DNA of 55,642 nucleotides from Winogradskyella thalassocola (GTDB taxonomy: Bacteria > Bacteroidota > Bacteroidia > Flavobacteriales > Flavobacteriaceae), in contig NZ_FNCZ01000012.1 in assembly GCF_900099995.1 (NCBI RefSeq), positions 1 to 55,642 of the forward strand, written 5' to 3'. Shown one piece after another: positions 9,930 to 19,308 of this stretch; positions within the stretch are counted from its first letter, which is position 1; each line of letters begins with the position of its first letter. The notes under the pieces are model-generated. The model saw nothing but the letters and a program-made list of their open reading frames with translations, searched no databases and was not told where the DNA came from. A program made the translations under genes and the position numbers.

Positions 9930-12900
9930 TTATTTAAACAATACAAACGCAGCCCATTTTACTGGTTCATTTTTATATTTTTTATGCATTAAACGTTGTG
10001 TTGTATTAAAAGCAAATGTGATCTCCTTTTTATTGGTAATCCATTCCTTATAAAATAGTTCCATAAATTCTGCGGTTTCTTTATCTGGTACTTCCCATAA
10101 ACTCATAACGATATAATCTACACCAGCCATTTTAAAAGCCCGTTGCAAACCGTAAACACCTTCACTTCCATCTATATCTCCTAACCCTGTTTCGCAGGCA
10201 CTTAAAACAACCAAGTCGGTATTTGATAAATCTAAATTTGAAATTTCTAAAGCTGTTAAAATGCCATCATCTTCCTCGTTTGGATTGTTACCATGTTCCC
10301 AAGCATAGTTAGCACCAGAAAAAATTAATCCTGATCGGATTAGAGGATCCTCAGAAGCCTTATAAACACTTTCTGATTCTAAATCATAATTCTTGTTGGT
10401 GTCTTCTGGATTTTCAAAAAAGAAACCATGGGTAGCTATATGAATCACACTTGGGCTTTTTCCATTCAAACTTTTAAATTTTGTTTCAGTTGCTGACTTA
10501 TCCGTCCAAACAACTGGACTTTTATTATTTGTTAAAAATAATTTTTCAATAGTCGTAATTTCGTTTAGTGTACCTGGTAATGCTTTCCATGCTATAGTAG
10601 TATCCTCTGTATTTATAGTGTTTTCTATCAAAGAACTGTCTGTTTTTATTTTTTTAGGATTTACAGTAATATTAGAAGGATTATAATCGTAATTTATACC
10701 TCCTATTAAAAGCACATTATCAGTATCTAAACTATTTTGTTCTTCAATTAAATTATTTGTACTGCTTAATTGAATCATTTCATATTGATTCGCTAATATG
10801 GACTCATCTTTTTTTCCTAAAGCAGCAAAAGGAATTTGATTTAACAATCCACTTGGTGAGTAATAGATACGCTCAACATTATTTATATGGCTTTGTAAAG
10901 GCAACCATAATAAATCGTACAAATCCGTTGTATTTGCCACATTTTTCGCTTTTGCACCTCTCGCTGCATATAATACATTCGGTGACGAACTTTCTAAAAT
11001 TTCAACTAATTCACGTTCTTCAAATAAGGGCACTAACTCTGGCGCTTTAGAATTTTTAGTGTATATGTAGGCTACATATTGAGTACTTTTTTCACCATTA
11101 CTTGTTGAGGTTTTATAATTTGAAAATTCAATTGCAACATCATTATTGTTTAAAGCATTTTTAACCGTTGTCCAATCTTTTAATAAACTGTAATTATTTG
11201 AAAAATTTGTACTGTATAATTTAACTAATTCTGTTTCTTTTACATTAATTACAGTGCTTAAACTATCTATTTTCTGAGTCTTTTTTTCGACCGTTATTGT
11301 CATAAGCTTAGACAATTGTCGTTTTGATGCTTTGTAGGATTCTATCCTTGCATTTATTAGAGAATCATTGAGTTTAGCTAATTCATTTAATACATCTTTA
11401 GAATTATTGAGTAACAATCCTTTTAACATTAATTGATTATTCAAATTAAGTTCATTAAGTTTTTCTTTATCCCCTTTATCTTTAAATTCTAGTGCTTGTA
11501 ATGCATTAAAATTGTGAATAACTGTGTTTAAGAATTGCTTTTTCTCCTTTTCGCTTCTAAATTTAAAAATCTCATCGATTTGATTTTTCAGATTTTCGTT
11601 AGACGTTTCTAGAGTAGGAATTGCTTTATCTATATCATTTAATCCAATGTATGTTTTTGCTAATTCGCTAAATATTGTTCTATTTACTGGATGGTCTTTA
11701 CCTGAAATTAAACGTGATTGCACAGCTGCATTTTCTAATAATGGCAATGCTTCAGAATAGTTTTGGAGCTCATTATAAGCTCTACCTAAGGAGGTTTGTA
11801 AGCTGTAATAGTTTTGAGTATTAATTCGTTGGTTATCCTCCTCCAATTTTAAGTTCTTTTTCATTAACGCAATTGCCTTTTCCTGTTCGTTTAATTGAAA
11901 AAGTGTCTTTGCGTAATCACTAAGTTGATAGCTGTAGCGCTTATCTGTCTCTTCATAATTTCTCAAAAAAACGTCCAAAGCCTCTTTAAAATAATCTTTA
12001 GCTTTAGACAAATCACCTTTAGCATAATACATCTCACCAACATTATTTAAAAGTTGCCCATAATTAGGATGATTTTCACCAAGTCGGTTTTCCATACTAG
12101 ATAATGCCTGTTGGTAGACTACTTCCGCGTTATTATAGTTTCCTAGTCTAACTAATATAAATGCCTTGTTTTGAAGTCGCGTTGCATAATTTGGGTTTTC
12201 AGAATTAATGGCTATTAATGATTGTTCAGTGTAATTTAAAGCTTGTTCATAATCACCTAAATTAGTATAGGCTTGCCCTATATTATTTAAAACATTATGA
12301 TAGGCACCATGCTTTTCACCCAAAATTTGCATGACCTCCTTATAGGCTTCTATTTCTTTTTCATAGTCACCATTTTCACCATATAAAATGGCCATAGTAT
12401 AAAGTGCTGCCGCATATTCTTGTGTAGATTTATCTTCTTCAGACACGTAATAAGAAATAGCTTTTTCTAATGTTGGAACTGCTTTTTCTATATTCCTTTG
12501 ACTCCAATAGATTTGACTTAACATAATCAAATTTCTAGGGTACTGCTTCGTACTATCCAACAATCTTTTCACAACAACGTTAGATGAATCTACTAAAGCA
12601 ATCGCTTTCTCATATTCCGCCAAAAACTTATGTATGGATGACATTTGGTAAAGTATATCAGCATAAGCCAATGTATTTGTTTTATTAAGGTCCTCTAATA
12701 AGATTTTAGAAGCATTAAAAGATTCTACAGATGCCTTATTATCCCTTCCTTTATAGGTTAAACCTAACTTTTTATAAAAACCGACTTGCTTTTCTTTATC
12801 ATTATTAGCTTTAGCTATACTTATAGCTTTTTTATATAGCTCAGCGGCGTCATCAAAGTTTCTGAGACTTTTATTAAAATCAGCATAGTAAATGGTAGTG

Positions 12901-13112
12901 GAGGTTAACATTGAATCCTTATCTCTGAAAATATCATTTCCAATAGCATAGGCATTTTTCATAAAAACCAAGGCTTCTTTTGTAGAATCCGCCTCAAACA
13001 AACTCACCCCCTTATTATAATTACGCTCCCAACTCTTATAAGCCTTGGAAGGCCCACAAGACAATAAACAAAAAATAACAAAGGATAAAAGAAGTAAATA
13101 TTTAAATCTCAT
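9930..13112 (-). CDS. TPR-CHAT lipoprotein, caspase-like cysteine protease candidate
   Basis: The 1,060-residue protein starts with a lipoprotein signal (lipobox LLSC, Cys at about 19). About a dozen tetratricopeptide repeats cover roughly residues 30-520, then a helical linker, then a C-terminal CHAT domain from about residue 700. The CHAT dyad is present: His895 in ATHGF and Cys973 in SACETG. CHAT is a clan CD (caspase/separase-like) protease fold, and TPRs usually bind the activator or substrate. The signal places it in the periplasm or on the outer membrane, unlike cytosolic CHAT effectors of phage defence. The T9SS repeat protein follows on the same strand, so the two probably form an operon. 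Proteolytic activity is inferred from the intact dyad; the substrate is unknown. Confidence 0.85.
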   Translation of the reverse strand: MRFKYLLLLSFVIFCLLSCGPSKAYKSWERNYNKGVSLFEADSTKEALVFMKNAYAIGNDIFRDKDSMLTSTTIYYADFNKSLRNFDDAAELYKKAISIAKANNDKEKQVGFYKKLGLTYKGRDNKASVESFNASKILLEDLNKTNTLAYADILYQMSSIHKFLAEYEKAIALVDSSNVVVKRLLDSTKQYPRNLIMLSQIYWSQRNIEKAVPTLEKAISYYVSEEDKSTQEYAAALYTMAILYGENGDYEKEIEAYKEVMQILGEKHGAYHNVLNNIGQAYTNLGDYEQALNYTEQSLIAINSENPNYATRLQNKAFILVRLGNYNNAEVVYQQALSSMENRLGENHPNYGQLLNNVGEMYYAKGDLSKAKDYFKEALDVFLRNYEETDKRYSYQLSDYAKTLFQLNEQEKAIALMKKNLKLEEDNQRINTQNYYSLQTSLGRAYNELQNYSEALPLLENAAVQSRLISGKDHPVNRTIFSELAKTYIGLNDIDKAIPTLETSNENLKNQIDEIFKFRSEKEKKQFLNTVIHNFNALQALEFKDKGDKEKLNELNLNNQLMLKGLLLNNSKDVLNELAKLNDSLINARIESYKASKRQLSKLMTITVEKKTQKIDSLSTVINVKETELVKLYSTNFSNNYSLLKDWTTVKNALNNNDVAIEFSNYKTSTSNGEKSTQYVAYIYTKNSKAPELVPLFEERELVEILESSSPNVLYAARGAKAKNVANTTDLYDLLWLPLQSHINNVERIYYSPSGLLNQIPFAALGKKDESILANQYEMIQLSSTNNLIEEQNSLDTDNVLLIGGINYDYNPSNITVNPKKIKTDSSLIENTINTEDTTIAWKALPGTLNEITTIEKLFLTNNKSPVVWTDKSATETKFKSLNGKSPSVIHIATHGFFFENPEDTNKNYDLESESVYKASEDPLIRSGLIFSGANYAWEHGNNPNEEDDGILTALEISNLDLSNTDLVVLSACETGLGDIDGSEGVYGLQRAFKMAGVDYIVMSLWEVPDKETAEFMELFYKEWITNKKEITFAFNTTQRLMHKKYKNEPVKWAAFVLFK

Positions 13113-13316
13113 TAAGCGGTGTTGTAGAGCAATATTATTTTAACACCAAAATTGATTCAATTAATAAAATCAGGGGTCAATATAATATAGCAAATTATTA
13201 TGATAATTTTAACAAAACATCAAATTCGCTTGAATATGTTAAAAAATCAAAATAAACTTACAAACATCAAATTATTTCGTTAAACAGCAGTAAATGAAAT
13301 TTTTACGAACATTAAT

Positions 13317-13703
13317 CTAAATAAACTGATCCAAAGCCATATCATTAATAGCTCCATGGCTCGCATGCGCAACCACTACTCCATTCTTTATCACTAAAAG
13401 CTGAGGAGATTGATGCATCACTTGAAACTTATAACCTATTTCGTTAGAGACATCTCTATAACTTAGCAAGTCTAAATAGTACAAATCTGCGTTCATTTCT
13501 ATATCGTATGACGCTACAAACTGTTTCATCACCATGCTACTAATTCCGCAACGCGTAGAATGCTTAAAAATAAGCTGTGTTTTGGATATAGATTTTTCGG
13601 CTATAGTATTTAACTGCGAAATATCAGTTAACGCTTGCCAAGGCAATATTTTTTCTTCCTTAGGTTCAGAAGAACCACTAAATAACTTATCAAAAATTCC
13701 CAT
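13317..13703 (-). CDS. ytxJ: Bacillithiol-system monothiol bacilliredoxin YtxJ
   Basis: The 128-residue protein has a thioredoxin-like fold with a single active cysteine in FKHSTRCGIS, the signature of YtxJ. Members reduce mixed disulfides between proteins and bacillithiol in the cytoplasm. The length is normal and there is no signal peptide. The gene stands alone between the GH16 gene and the CHAT operon, all on the minus strand, with about 200 bp of untenanted A+T-rich DNA on the CHAT side. The presence of bacillithiol in this organism is inferred from this gene; the bsh synthesis genes are not in the window. Confidence 0.85.
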   Translation of the reverse strand: MGIFDKLFSGSSEPKEEKILPWQALTDISQLNTIAEKSISKTQLIFKHSTRCGISSMVMKQFVASYDIEMNADLYYLDLLSYRDVSNEIGYKFQVMHQSPQLLVIKNGVVVAHASHGAINDMALDQFI

Positions 13704-13741
13704 ACTATAAATGTCGTATATAAGTTAGAAACTTACAAGAC

Positions 13742-15352
13742 TTATTGCTTTATAAATTTAAACGTATCTGTTATAATATTTTCAAAACTTAGCGATAAGA
13801 AATAAACTCCATCGCTTAAACTTGAAACATCAAAATTCATTTTACCATTTATAAATTGACACTGACTTTCAGAAACTAAACGACCACTAAGGTCAACGAT
13901 TTGTAATGTGGCATTACTATTTGGAAATTGTTGAGAAGTGATATTTAAAACATCTTTTACCGGATTTGGATAGAAAAACATCAATTCAGTAGATTCAAAA
14001 TCATCAACATACAATGGACTTTCTTGATATACTCTAACATAATCAACCACCATAGCATCTTGAGTAAAACCAGTCTCTATATTAGATTGAATAGCAAAAT
14101 TAAGTAGTAAATACTGTTCCGCATCAAAAGGCCATGTGTTCGCATCTTTCACTTCTGGATTATACGTATAATGTACATTGCCATCTATAGCAAATACCAT
14201 TTTTTCTGGTGACCATTCTAAAGAATAAACATGAAATGCTGAAGATGCTGTGCTTACGGTTTGCCCACCTACATTGAATGTACATCCGTAACTAGAAGGT
14301 GTATGCATTGCACTTTGTACATAATTTTGGTTATGTCCCCAATGCTCCATAATATCTACTTCTCCACAAGCAGGCCATGATGTGGTATCAAAACCTTCAT
14401 TGTCCCAATATGCTCCATATTCATTAATATTTTTACCAAGCATCCATATTGCTGGCCACGTCCCTACTCCAGATGGTAACTTTGCTCTAATTTCAACTTT
14501 ACCATAAGTAAATGCAAATTTTGAATTTAATCTTGCCGACGTATATTGCTTAGTTACATTTTGGTCGGTGTACGTTTCTTTTTTAGCTACTAAATTTAAA
14601 ACCCCTTCACTAACCGAAGAATTATCCTCACGATTTGTATAATGTTGTACCTCCCCATTATACCAACTGTCTCCATTTGGTAATTGTGTCTGATGAAACC
14701 ATTTCAAAGAATTAATAGCGCCATTGCCATCAAACTCATCTGACCATACTAAATAGTCATAAACAGGATCGTTACTAACCACATCTAAATGTAAAATATC
14801 ATCTATATACGCTAAAACCAAATCCGTATTATTCTCTCCATTAATTTGCAACACAACACGATTAAAGTCTGTTCTTTGAATCGGAGGAACAGAACCAACA
14901 TCTAAATTGATATAATTATCTGTTTCAAAATTAAAAATCACTTCCTGCCATTGGTCTAAAAGTATAGGTTTTATAATTTCACTCTGAGTTGTCCAAGGCT
15001 CACTTAATGTACCATCTTGAAGTTTTAATGAGATTTGATTTGTTTGATTCCCTGTAATTCCACCAGAAGGCACATAAATCTTGAGGCTGAAGCTATTTTT
15101 TATAGTTAAGTCGAAATTGGTACTAACATCAAATCTTACATTGCCATATTGACCACCTATATCATTATATTCTAAAACCGTATTAGAAACATTAACGCCT
15201 TGCTGATAAGGATTATTAGCACTACTATCCATTTCACAATCATCCCCAAACCATGTGGTTATTGTTCCAATGCCCTCAAAGTCGTCTTCTACAGACTGTG
15301 CATTGAGATTTAAACATAAAAGAGAAAATAGAATGAAGTAAAATTTGATCAT
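13742..15352 (-). CDS. Secreted GH16 beta-glucanase (laminarinase-like) with T9SS tail
   Basis: The start at MIKFYFILFSLL gives a signal peptide ending NAQ; a longer open frame reaches 15436 but runs through a promoter-like box. Residues about 20-190 form a carbohydrate-binding-like beta-sandwich. A GH16 catalytic domain follows (about 205-455) with the EVDIME motif, nucleophile Glu331 and acid/base Glu336, and the WPAIW segment lining the glucan cleft. The C-terminus is a T9SS sorting domain (FYPNPVKD onwards). Such enzymes hydrolyse beta-1,3 or mixed-linkage glucans such as laminarin outside the cell. No SusC/SusD pair or other glycoside hydrolase is adjacent, so it is not in an evident polysaccharide utilisation locus. 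Exact linkage specificity is not readable here. Confidence 0.9.
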   Translation of the reverse strand: MIKFYFILFSLLCLNLNAQSVEDDFEGIGTITTWFGDDCEMDSSANNPYQQGVNVSNTVLEYNDIGGQYGNVRFDVSTNFDLTIKNSFSLKIYVPSGGITGNQTNQISLKLQDGTLSEPWTTQSEIIKPILLDQWQEVIFNFETDNYINLDVGSVPPIQRTDFNRVVLQINGENNTDLVLAYIDDILHLDVVSNDPVYDYLVWSDEFDGNGAINSLKWFHQTQLPNGDSWYNGEVQHYTNREDNSSVSEGVLNLVAKKETYTDQNVTKQYTSARLNSKFAFTYGKVEIRAKLPSGVGTWPAIWMLGKNINEYGAYWDNEGFDTTSWPACGEVDIMEHWGHNQNYVQSAMHTPSSYGCTFNVGGQTVSTASSAFHVYSLEWSPEKMVFAIDGNVHYTYNPEVKDANTWPFDAEQYLLLNFAIQSNIETGFTQDAMVVDYVRVYQESPLYVDDFESTELMFFYPNPVKDVLNITSQQFPNSNATLQIVDLSGRLVSESQCQFINGKMNFDVSSLSDGVYFLSLSFENIITDTFKFIKQ

Positions 15353-15372
15353 AATGTATAGTACTTTTTTTT

Positions 15373-15380
15373 CAAAAATA
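15373..15380 (-). promoter_or_regulatory. -7 box of the GH16 gene
   Basis: TATTTTTG on the minus strand matches the Bacteroidota -7 consensus TAnnTTTG and lies about 20 bp before the chosen ATG. It also supports the shorter start, since the longer frame would run through it. No clear -33 TTTG was seen. Confidence 0.4.
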
Positions 15381-15486
15381 GAATGTAATTGGAAAGTTAC
15401 ACTATAACCAACCCATACATGAACTATACAATCCACAATCCCAACCTCTAAACAGCCAAAACGTCATACCTAAACGTAGTTAGTCA

Positions 15487-15497
15487 GACATTTTGTC
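15487..15497. promoter_or_regulatory. Short dyad upstream of the clpB promoter
   Basis: GACATTTTGTC is an imperfect palindrome centred about 30 bp before the -24 element of the sigma-54-like clpB promoter. A more degenerate relative on the other strand lies at 15455-15465, 32 bp away centre to centre. It could be an activator site; the match is short. Confidence 0.35.
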
Positions 15498-15519
15498 GTT
15501 TAATTCCTACATTTTCATA

Positions 15520-15536
15520 TTGGTAAGATAATTGCC
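15520..15536 (+). promoter_or_regulatory. Sigma-54-like -24/-12 promoter of clpB
   Basis: TTGGTAAGATAATTGCC has the GG and GC dinucleotides exactly 12 bp apart, the diagnostic spacing of RpoN promoters, and matches 9 of 12 conserved positions of TGGCACG-N4-TTGCW. It lies 108 bp before the clpB ATG. No convincing TAnnTTTG box was seen in the same region. RpoN control is inferred, not shown. Confidence 0.45.
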
Positions 15537-15643
15537 CATTGTTAACCGAACACAACAATAAATTAAAACAAAGTTGGTTTGAGTTTAGTCTAGTCATAAA
15601 GACATTTCGACTGTCCTCAAAGTGACGACTAAAAACATAAAAG

Positions 15644-18250
15644 ATGAACTTTAATAACTATACCATTAAATCGCAAGAGGCCATACAGCAAGCACAGCAG
15701 CTCGCTCAAGGTTTTGGTCATCAGCAAATTGAAAATGAGCACATTTTTAAATCGCTTTTCAATGTTGATGAAAACGTATTACCATTCCTACTTAAAAAGT
15801 TGAATGTTAACGTGTCTATACTTCAACAAATATTAGACAAAGAACTCGAGAGTTTTCCTAAAGTTTCAGGTGGAGATATTATGCTATCACGTGAAGCTAG
15901 TAAAACTTTAAACGAAGCGTCAATCATAGCTAAAAAGATGAATGATGATTTCGTATCCATTGAACATTTGGTTTTAGCCATTTTTAAATCTAAAAGTAAA
16001 ATTGCTCAAATTTTAAAAGATCAAGGTGTTACTGAAAAAGGTTTAAATGCCTCTATTGAAGAGTTAAGAAAAGGAGACCGAGTAACGTCTCAGAGTCAAG
16101 AGGAAACTTATAACTCCCTTAGTAAATATGCCAAAAATTTAAACCAATTAGCACGAGATGGAAAATTAGACCCTGTTATTGGACGTGATGAAGAAATACG
16201 AAGAATACTTCAAATTTTATCGCGTAGAACTAAAAACAATCCGATTTTAGTCGGAGAACCAGGAACAGGTAAAACAGCCATTGCCGAAGGTTTAGCACAT
16301 AGAATAATTGATGGTGACATTCCAGAAAATCTAAAAGACAAACAGATCTTTGCTTTAGATATGGGAGCTTTAATTGCTGGCGCAAAATATAAAGGCGAAT
16401 TCGAAGAACGCCTAAAAGCAGTTATCAAAGAAGTTACAGAAAGTGACGGAGATATCGTTCTATTTATTGACGAGATTCACACACTCGTTGGTGCTGGTGG
16501 TGGACAAGGCGCCATGGATGCTGCAAACATTTTAAAACCGGCTTTAGCACGTGGAGAGTTAAGAGCTATTGGAGCAACGACAATAGATGAATATCAAAAA
16601 TATTTTGAAAAAGACAAAGCCTTAGAACGTCGTTTTCAAATGGTAAAAGTTGATGAACCAGATACAGAAAGCGCTATTTCTATTCTTCGTGGTATTAAAG
16701 AAAAATATGAGGCACACCATAAAGTTCAAATTAAGGATGAAGCTATTATTGGTGCTGTAGAATTATCGCAACGCTATATTACCAATCGTTTTTTACCAGA
16801 TAAAGCTATTGATTTAATGGATGAGGCGGCGTCTAAATTACGAATGGAAATCAACTCTAAACCAGAAGAGTTAGATGTTTTAGATCGTAAGATTATGCAG
16901 CTTGAAATTGAACATGAAGCCATTAAACGTGAAAAAGATGAGACAAAACTAAAAAGCTTAAAAGCTGATTTAGCAAATCTTAAAGAAGAACGAAATGAGC
17001 TGAATGCGAAATGGATATCTGAAAAAGAAGTTGTCGATAATGTTCAGAATATCAAACAAGAAATCGAAAACTTTAAGATTGAAGCTGAGCGCGCAGAGCG
17101 TGATGGTGATTACGGTAAAGTAGCTGAAATCCGATATGGAAAAATTAAGGAAGCCACAGAGCAACTTGAAAAATTTCAAAAGGAATTATCTGAACAGAAT
17201 GAAATATCCTTAATTAAAGAGGAAGTAACTTATGAGGATATTGCAGAAGTCGTTGCGAAATGGACTGGAATTCCGGTAACCAAAATGCTTCAAAGTGATC
17301 GTGAAAAATTACTAAAACTTGAAGACGAATTACATAAACGTGTTGTTGGACAAGAAGAAGCTATTGAAGCGGTTAGTGATGCTGTCCGTCGCTCTAGAGC
17401 AGGACTTCAAAACCCACAAAAGCCAGTCGGAACCTTCTTATTCTTAGGAACAACAGGTGTTGGTAAAACGGAGTTAGCAAAGGCATTAGCCGAATATTTG
17501 TTTGATGATGAAAATGCGATGACACGTATAGATATGAGCGAATATCAAGAACGCCACGCTGTAAGTCGTTTGGTTGGTGCACCTCCAGGATATGTTGGTT
17601 ATGATGAAGGAGGACAATTAACAGAAGCCGTTCGTAGAAAACCATATTCTGTAGTGCTGCTAGATGAAATTGAAAAAGCACATCCAGATACCTTCAATAT
17701 CCTATTACAGGTATTAGATGAAGGTCGTTTAACGGACAATAAAGGACGTGTTGCTGATTTTAAAAACACTATTATAATAATGACTTCTAATATAGGAAGC
17801 CAGATTATACAAGAGCGTTTTGAAGCTACAAAGGATATTCCTTCAGCAATTGAAGCGGCAAAAGTGGATGTTTTGGCCATATTAAAACAAACCGTACGAC
17901 CAGAGTTTTTAAATCGAATTGATGATACCATAATGTTTACTCCATTATCTAAAGAAAACATTATTGATATTGTAGGTTTACAACTAAAAGGCATCACTAA
18001 AATGATCGCTAAACAAGGAATTACGTTTGATGCTACACCAGAAGCAGTAAGTTATTTGGCAGATAAAGGTTATAATCCAGAATACGGAGCAAGACCTGTA
18101 AAACGAGTGATACAGAAAGATGTTTTAAATCAACTGAGTAAAGAAATATTAGCTGGTCGTGTTACTACAGACAGTATTATTTTACTTGATGAATTCGATG
18201 GACAGCTCGTCTTTAGAAATCAAGGTGATTTAGTTACACAGAAAGTTTAA
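15644..18250 (+). CDS. clpB: ATP-dependent disaggregase ClpB
   Basis: The 868-residue protein is full length for ClpB/Hsp104. It has the N-terminal Clp repeat domain (1-150), a first AAA+ module with Walker A GEPGTGKT and Walker B LFIDEIH, the middle coiled coil (about 400-530) that binds DnaK, and a second AAA+ module with Walker A GTTGVGKT and Walker B VLLDEIEKAH. It lacks the ClpP-binding loop expected of ClpA or ClpC. With DnaK it extracts and refolds aggregated proteins in the cytoplasm. The gene is monocistronic, with its own terminator 50 bp downstream, and an upstream sigma-54-like element plus dyad that may drive stress induction. Confidence 0.97.
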   Translation: MNFNNYTIKSQEAIQQAQQLAQGFGHQQIENEHIFKSLFNVDENVLPFLLKKLNVNVSILQQILDKELESFPKVSGGDIMLSREASKTLNEASIIAKKMNDDFVSIEHLVLAIFKSKSKIAQILKDQGVTEKGLNASIEELRKGDRVTSQSQEETYNSLSKYAKNLNQLARDGKLDPVIGRDEEIRRILQILSRRTKNNPILVGEPGTGKTAIAEGLAHRIIDGDIPENLKDKQIFALDMGALIAGAKYKGEFEERLKAVIKEVTESDGDIVLFIDEIHTLVGAGGGQGAMDAANILKPALARGELRAIGATTIDEYQKYFEKDKALERRFQMVKVDEPDTESAISILRGIKEKYEAHHKVQIKDEAIIGAVELSQRYITNRFLPDKAIDLMDEAASKLRMEINSKPEELDVLDRKIMQLEIEHEAIKREKDETKLKSLKADLANLKEERNELNAKWISEKEVVDNVQNIKQEIENFKIEAERAERDGDYGKVAEIRYGKIKEATEQLEKFQKELSEQNEISLIKEEVTYEDIAEVVAKWTGIPVTKMLQSDREKLLKLEDELHKRVVGQEEAIEAVSDAVRRSRAGLQNPQKPVGTFLFLGTTGVGKTELAKALAEYLFDDENAMTRIDMSEYQERHAVSRLVGAPPGYVGYDEGGQLTEAVRRKPYSVVLLDEIEKAHPDTFNILLQVLDEGRLTDNKGRVADFKNTIIIMTSNIGSQIIQERFEATKDIPSAIEAAKVDVLAILKQTVRPEFLNRIDDTIMFTPLSKENIIDIVGLQLKGITKMIAKQGITFDATPEAVSYLADKGYNPEYGARPVKRVIQKDVLNQLSKEILAGRVTTDSIILLDEFDGQLVFRNQGDLVTQKV

Positions 18251-18302
18251 TAACATTGTAACAATATAGATTTTAAATAGTCCTTATATTGATTGGTTGG
18301 TT

Positions 18303-18355
18303 AAGAGCAACACAAATTTCAAGCGCTTGAAAGGAGTGTTGCTCTTCCTTTTTTA
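18303..18355 (+). terminator. Terminator of clpB with nested hairpin
   Basis: An 11-bp perfect stem (AAGAGCAACAC with GTGTTGCTCTT) encloses a second, perfectly palindromic 16-mer (18317-18332), so the transcript can fold as one long two-part hairpin, followed by CCTTTTTT. Confidence 0.85.
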
Positions 18356-18510
18356 TAATGATTAATAAAACAAATAACATTGGAAAAAAATCTTATTAAA
18401 TTGAGTTTCTATCATCCTAAAAATTAAATAGTTTAAGAGTTATCAACAATTATTCGACGAACTGCATGATAAAATATTTTTTTTATTACTCCTTTTAACG
18501 GATAAATGAT

Positions 18511-18518
18511 TAGTTTTG
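18511..18518 (+). promoter_or_regulatory. Candidate -7 box upstream of deoC
   Basis: TAGTTTTG matches TAnnTTTG about 110 bp before the deoC ATG, in the 380-bp gap after clpB. No -33 TTTG at the right distance was found. Apart from this and the clpB terminator the gap (18251-18630) shows nothing else. Confidence 0.3.
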
Positions 18519-18630
18519 TCGAGCTATTTAATTCCAACGAAACTTTAAGACTTTTTAATTATTGTCTAGTAATACCTCATGTTCAGAGAATTACTAAAGC
18601 TAATTATGTTATAACCCTACTTATAATAAA

Positions 18631-19293
18631 ATGAAATTAAATAAATACATAGACCACACTTTATTAAGTGCATCTGCTACTGAAGCAGAAGTTTTAAAAC
18701 TTTGCGACGAAGCTTTAAAATATAATTTCCACTCTGTTTGCGTTAACAGTAGTAATGTTTTACTAGCTAAACAAGCTTTGGGTAGATCTGAAGTAAAAAT
18801 CTGTAGCGTCGTCGGTTTCCCGTTAGGAGCCATGTCTACAGAAGCTAAAATATTTGAAGCTAAAACAGCTATCGACCAAGGTGCCACAGAAATTGATATG
18901 GTAATGAATATTGGTAGACTTAAAAGCAAGAATTACCTTGCAGTGCTCAAAGATATCAGCAAAGTTAAAACCGCTATTGGGAACACGACACTAAAAGTTA
19001 TTTTAGAAATTAGTGAACTTTCAAAAAACGAAATCGTAAAAGCTTGTGAAATCTGTATAGATGCTAAAGCTGATTTTGTAAAAACGTCTACAGGTTTCTC
19101 AAAAAGCGGCGCAACGCTAACAGCGGTTAAAATAATGAGAAAAACCGTAAGAAAGCAACTTAAAATTAAAGCTTCAGGTGGTATTAGAGATGCCGAAACG
19201 GCTCAAAAATATATAGATATAGGTGTCGATAGAATTGGAGCTTCATCTGGAGTTGCAATGATGAATAATCTTGTGTCAACTGCTGCCTATTAA
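18631..19293 (+). CDS. deoC: Deoxyribose-phosphate aldolase
   Basis: The 220-residue protein is a class I aldolase cleaving 2-deoxyribose-5-phosphate to glyceraldehyde-3-phosphate and acetaldehyde. The Schiff-base lysine is Lys151 in FVKTSTGF, and the second catalytic lysine is Lys180 in IKASGGIRD. It is the normal length for the short DeoC type. deoD follows after 27 bp, so the pair forms a deoxynucleoside salvage unit: DeoD releases deoxyribose-1-phosphate, and a phosphopentomutase not present here would link the two steps. Confidence 0.96.
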   Translation: MKLNKYIDHTLLSASATEAEVLKLCDEALKYNFHSVCVNSSNVLLAKQALGRSEVKICSVVGFPLGAMSTEAKIFEAKTAIDQGATEIDMVMNIGRLKSKNYLAVLKDISKVKTAIGNTTLKVILEISELSKNEIVKACEICIDAKADFVKTSTGFSKSGATLTAVKIMRKTVRKQLKIKASGGIRDAETAQKYIDIGVDRIGASSGVAMMNNLVSTAAY

Positions 19294-19308
19294 TTAAATC
19301 ACTTTGCT

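Noticed and set aside
10757..11050. Plus-strand open frame of 97 codons inside the CHAT gene
   Set aside because: It is antisense to a well-supported coding region and its composition (His/Leu/Ile-rich) is that of a shadow frame.
9930..13112. CHAT gene as part of a type III CRISPR (Craspase) or gasdermin defence system
   Set aside because: There is no gRAMP/cas7-11, no gasdermin-like gene and no CRISPR; the lipobox puts the protein outside the cytoplasm.
13742..15352. Polysaccharide utilisation locus around the GH16 gene
   Set aside because: No SusC/SusD pair, regulator or other glycoside hydrolase is adjacent; the TonB receptor is 23 kb away and lacks a SusD partner.
17599..17997. Minus-strand open frame of 132 codons inside clpB
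   Set aside because: Antisense to conserved AAA+ coding sequence, no family similarity, no promoter or start context.
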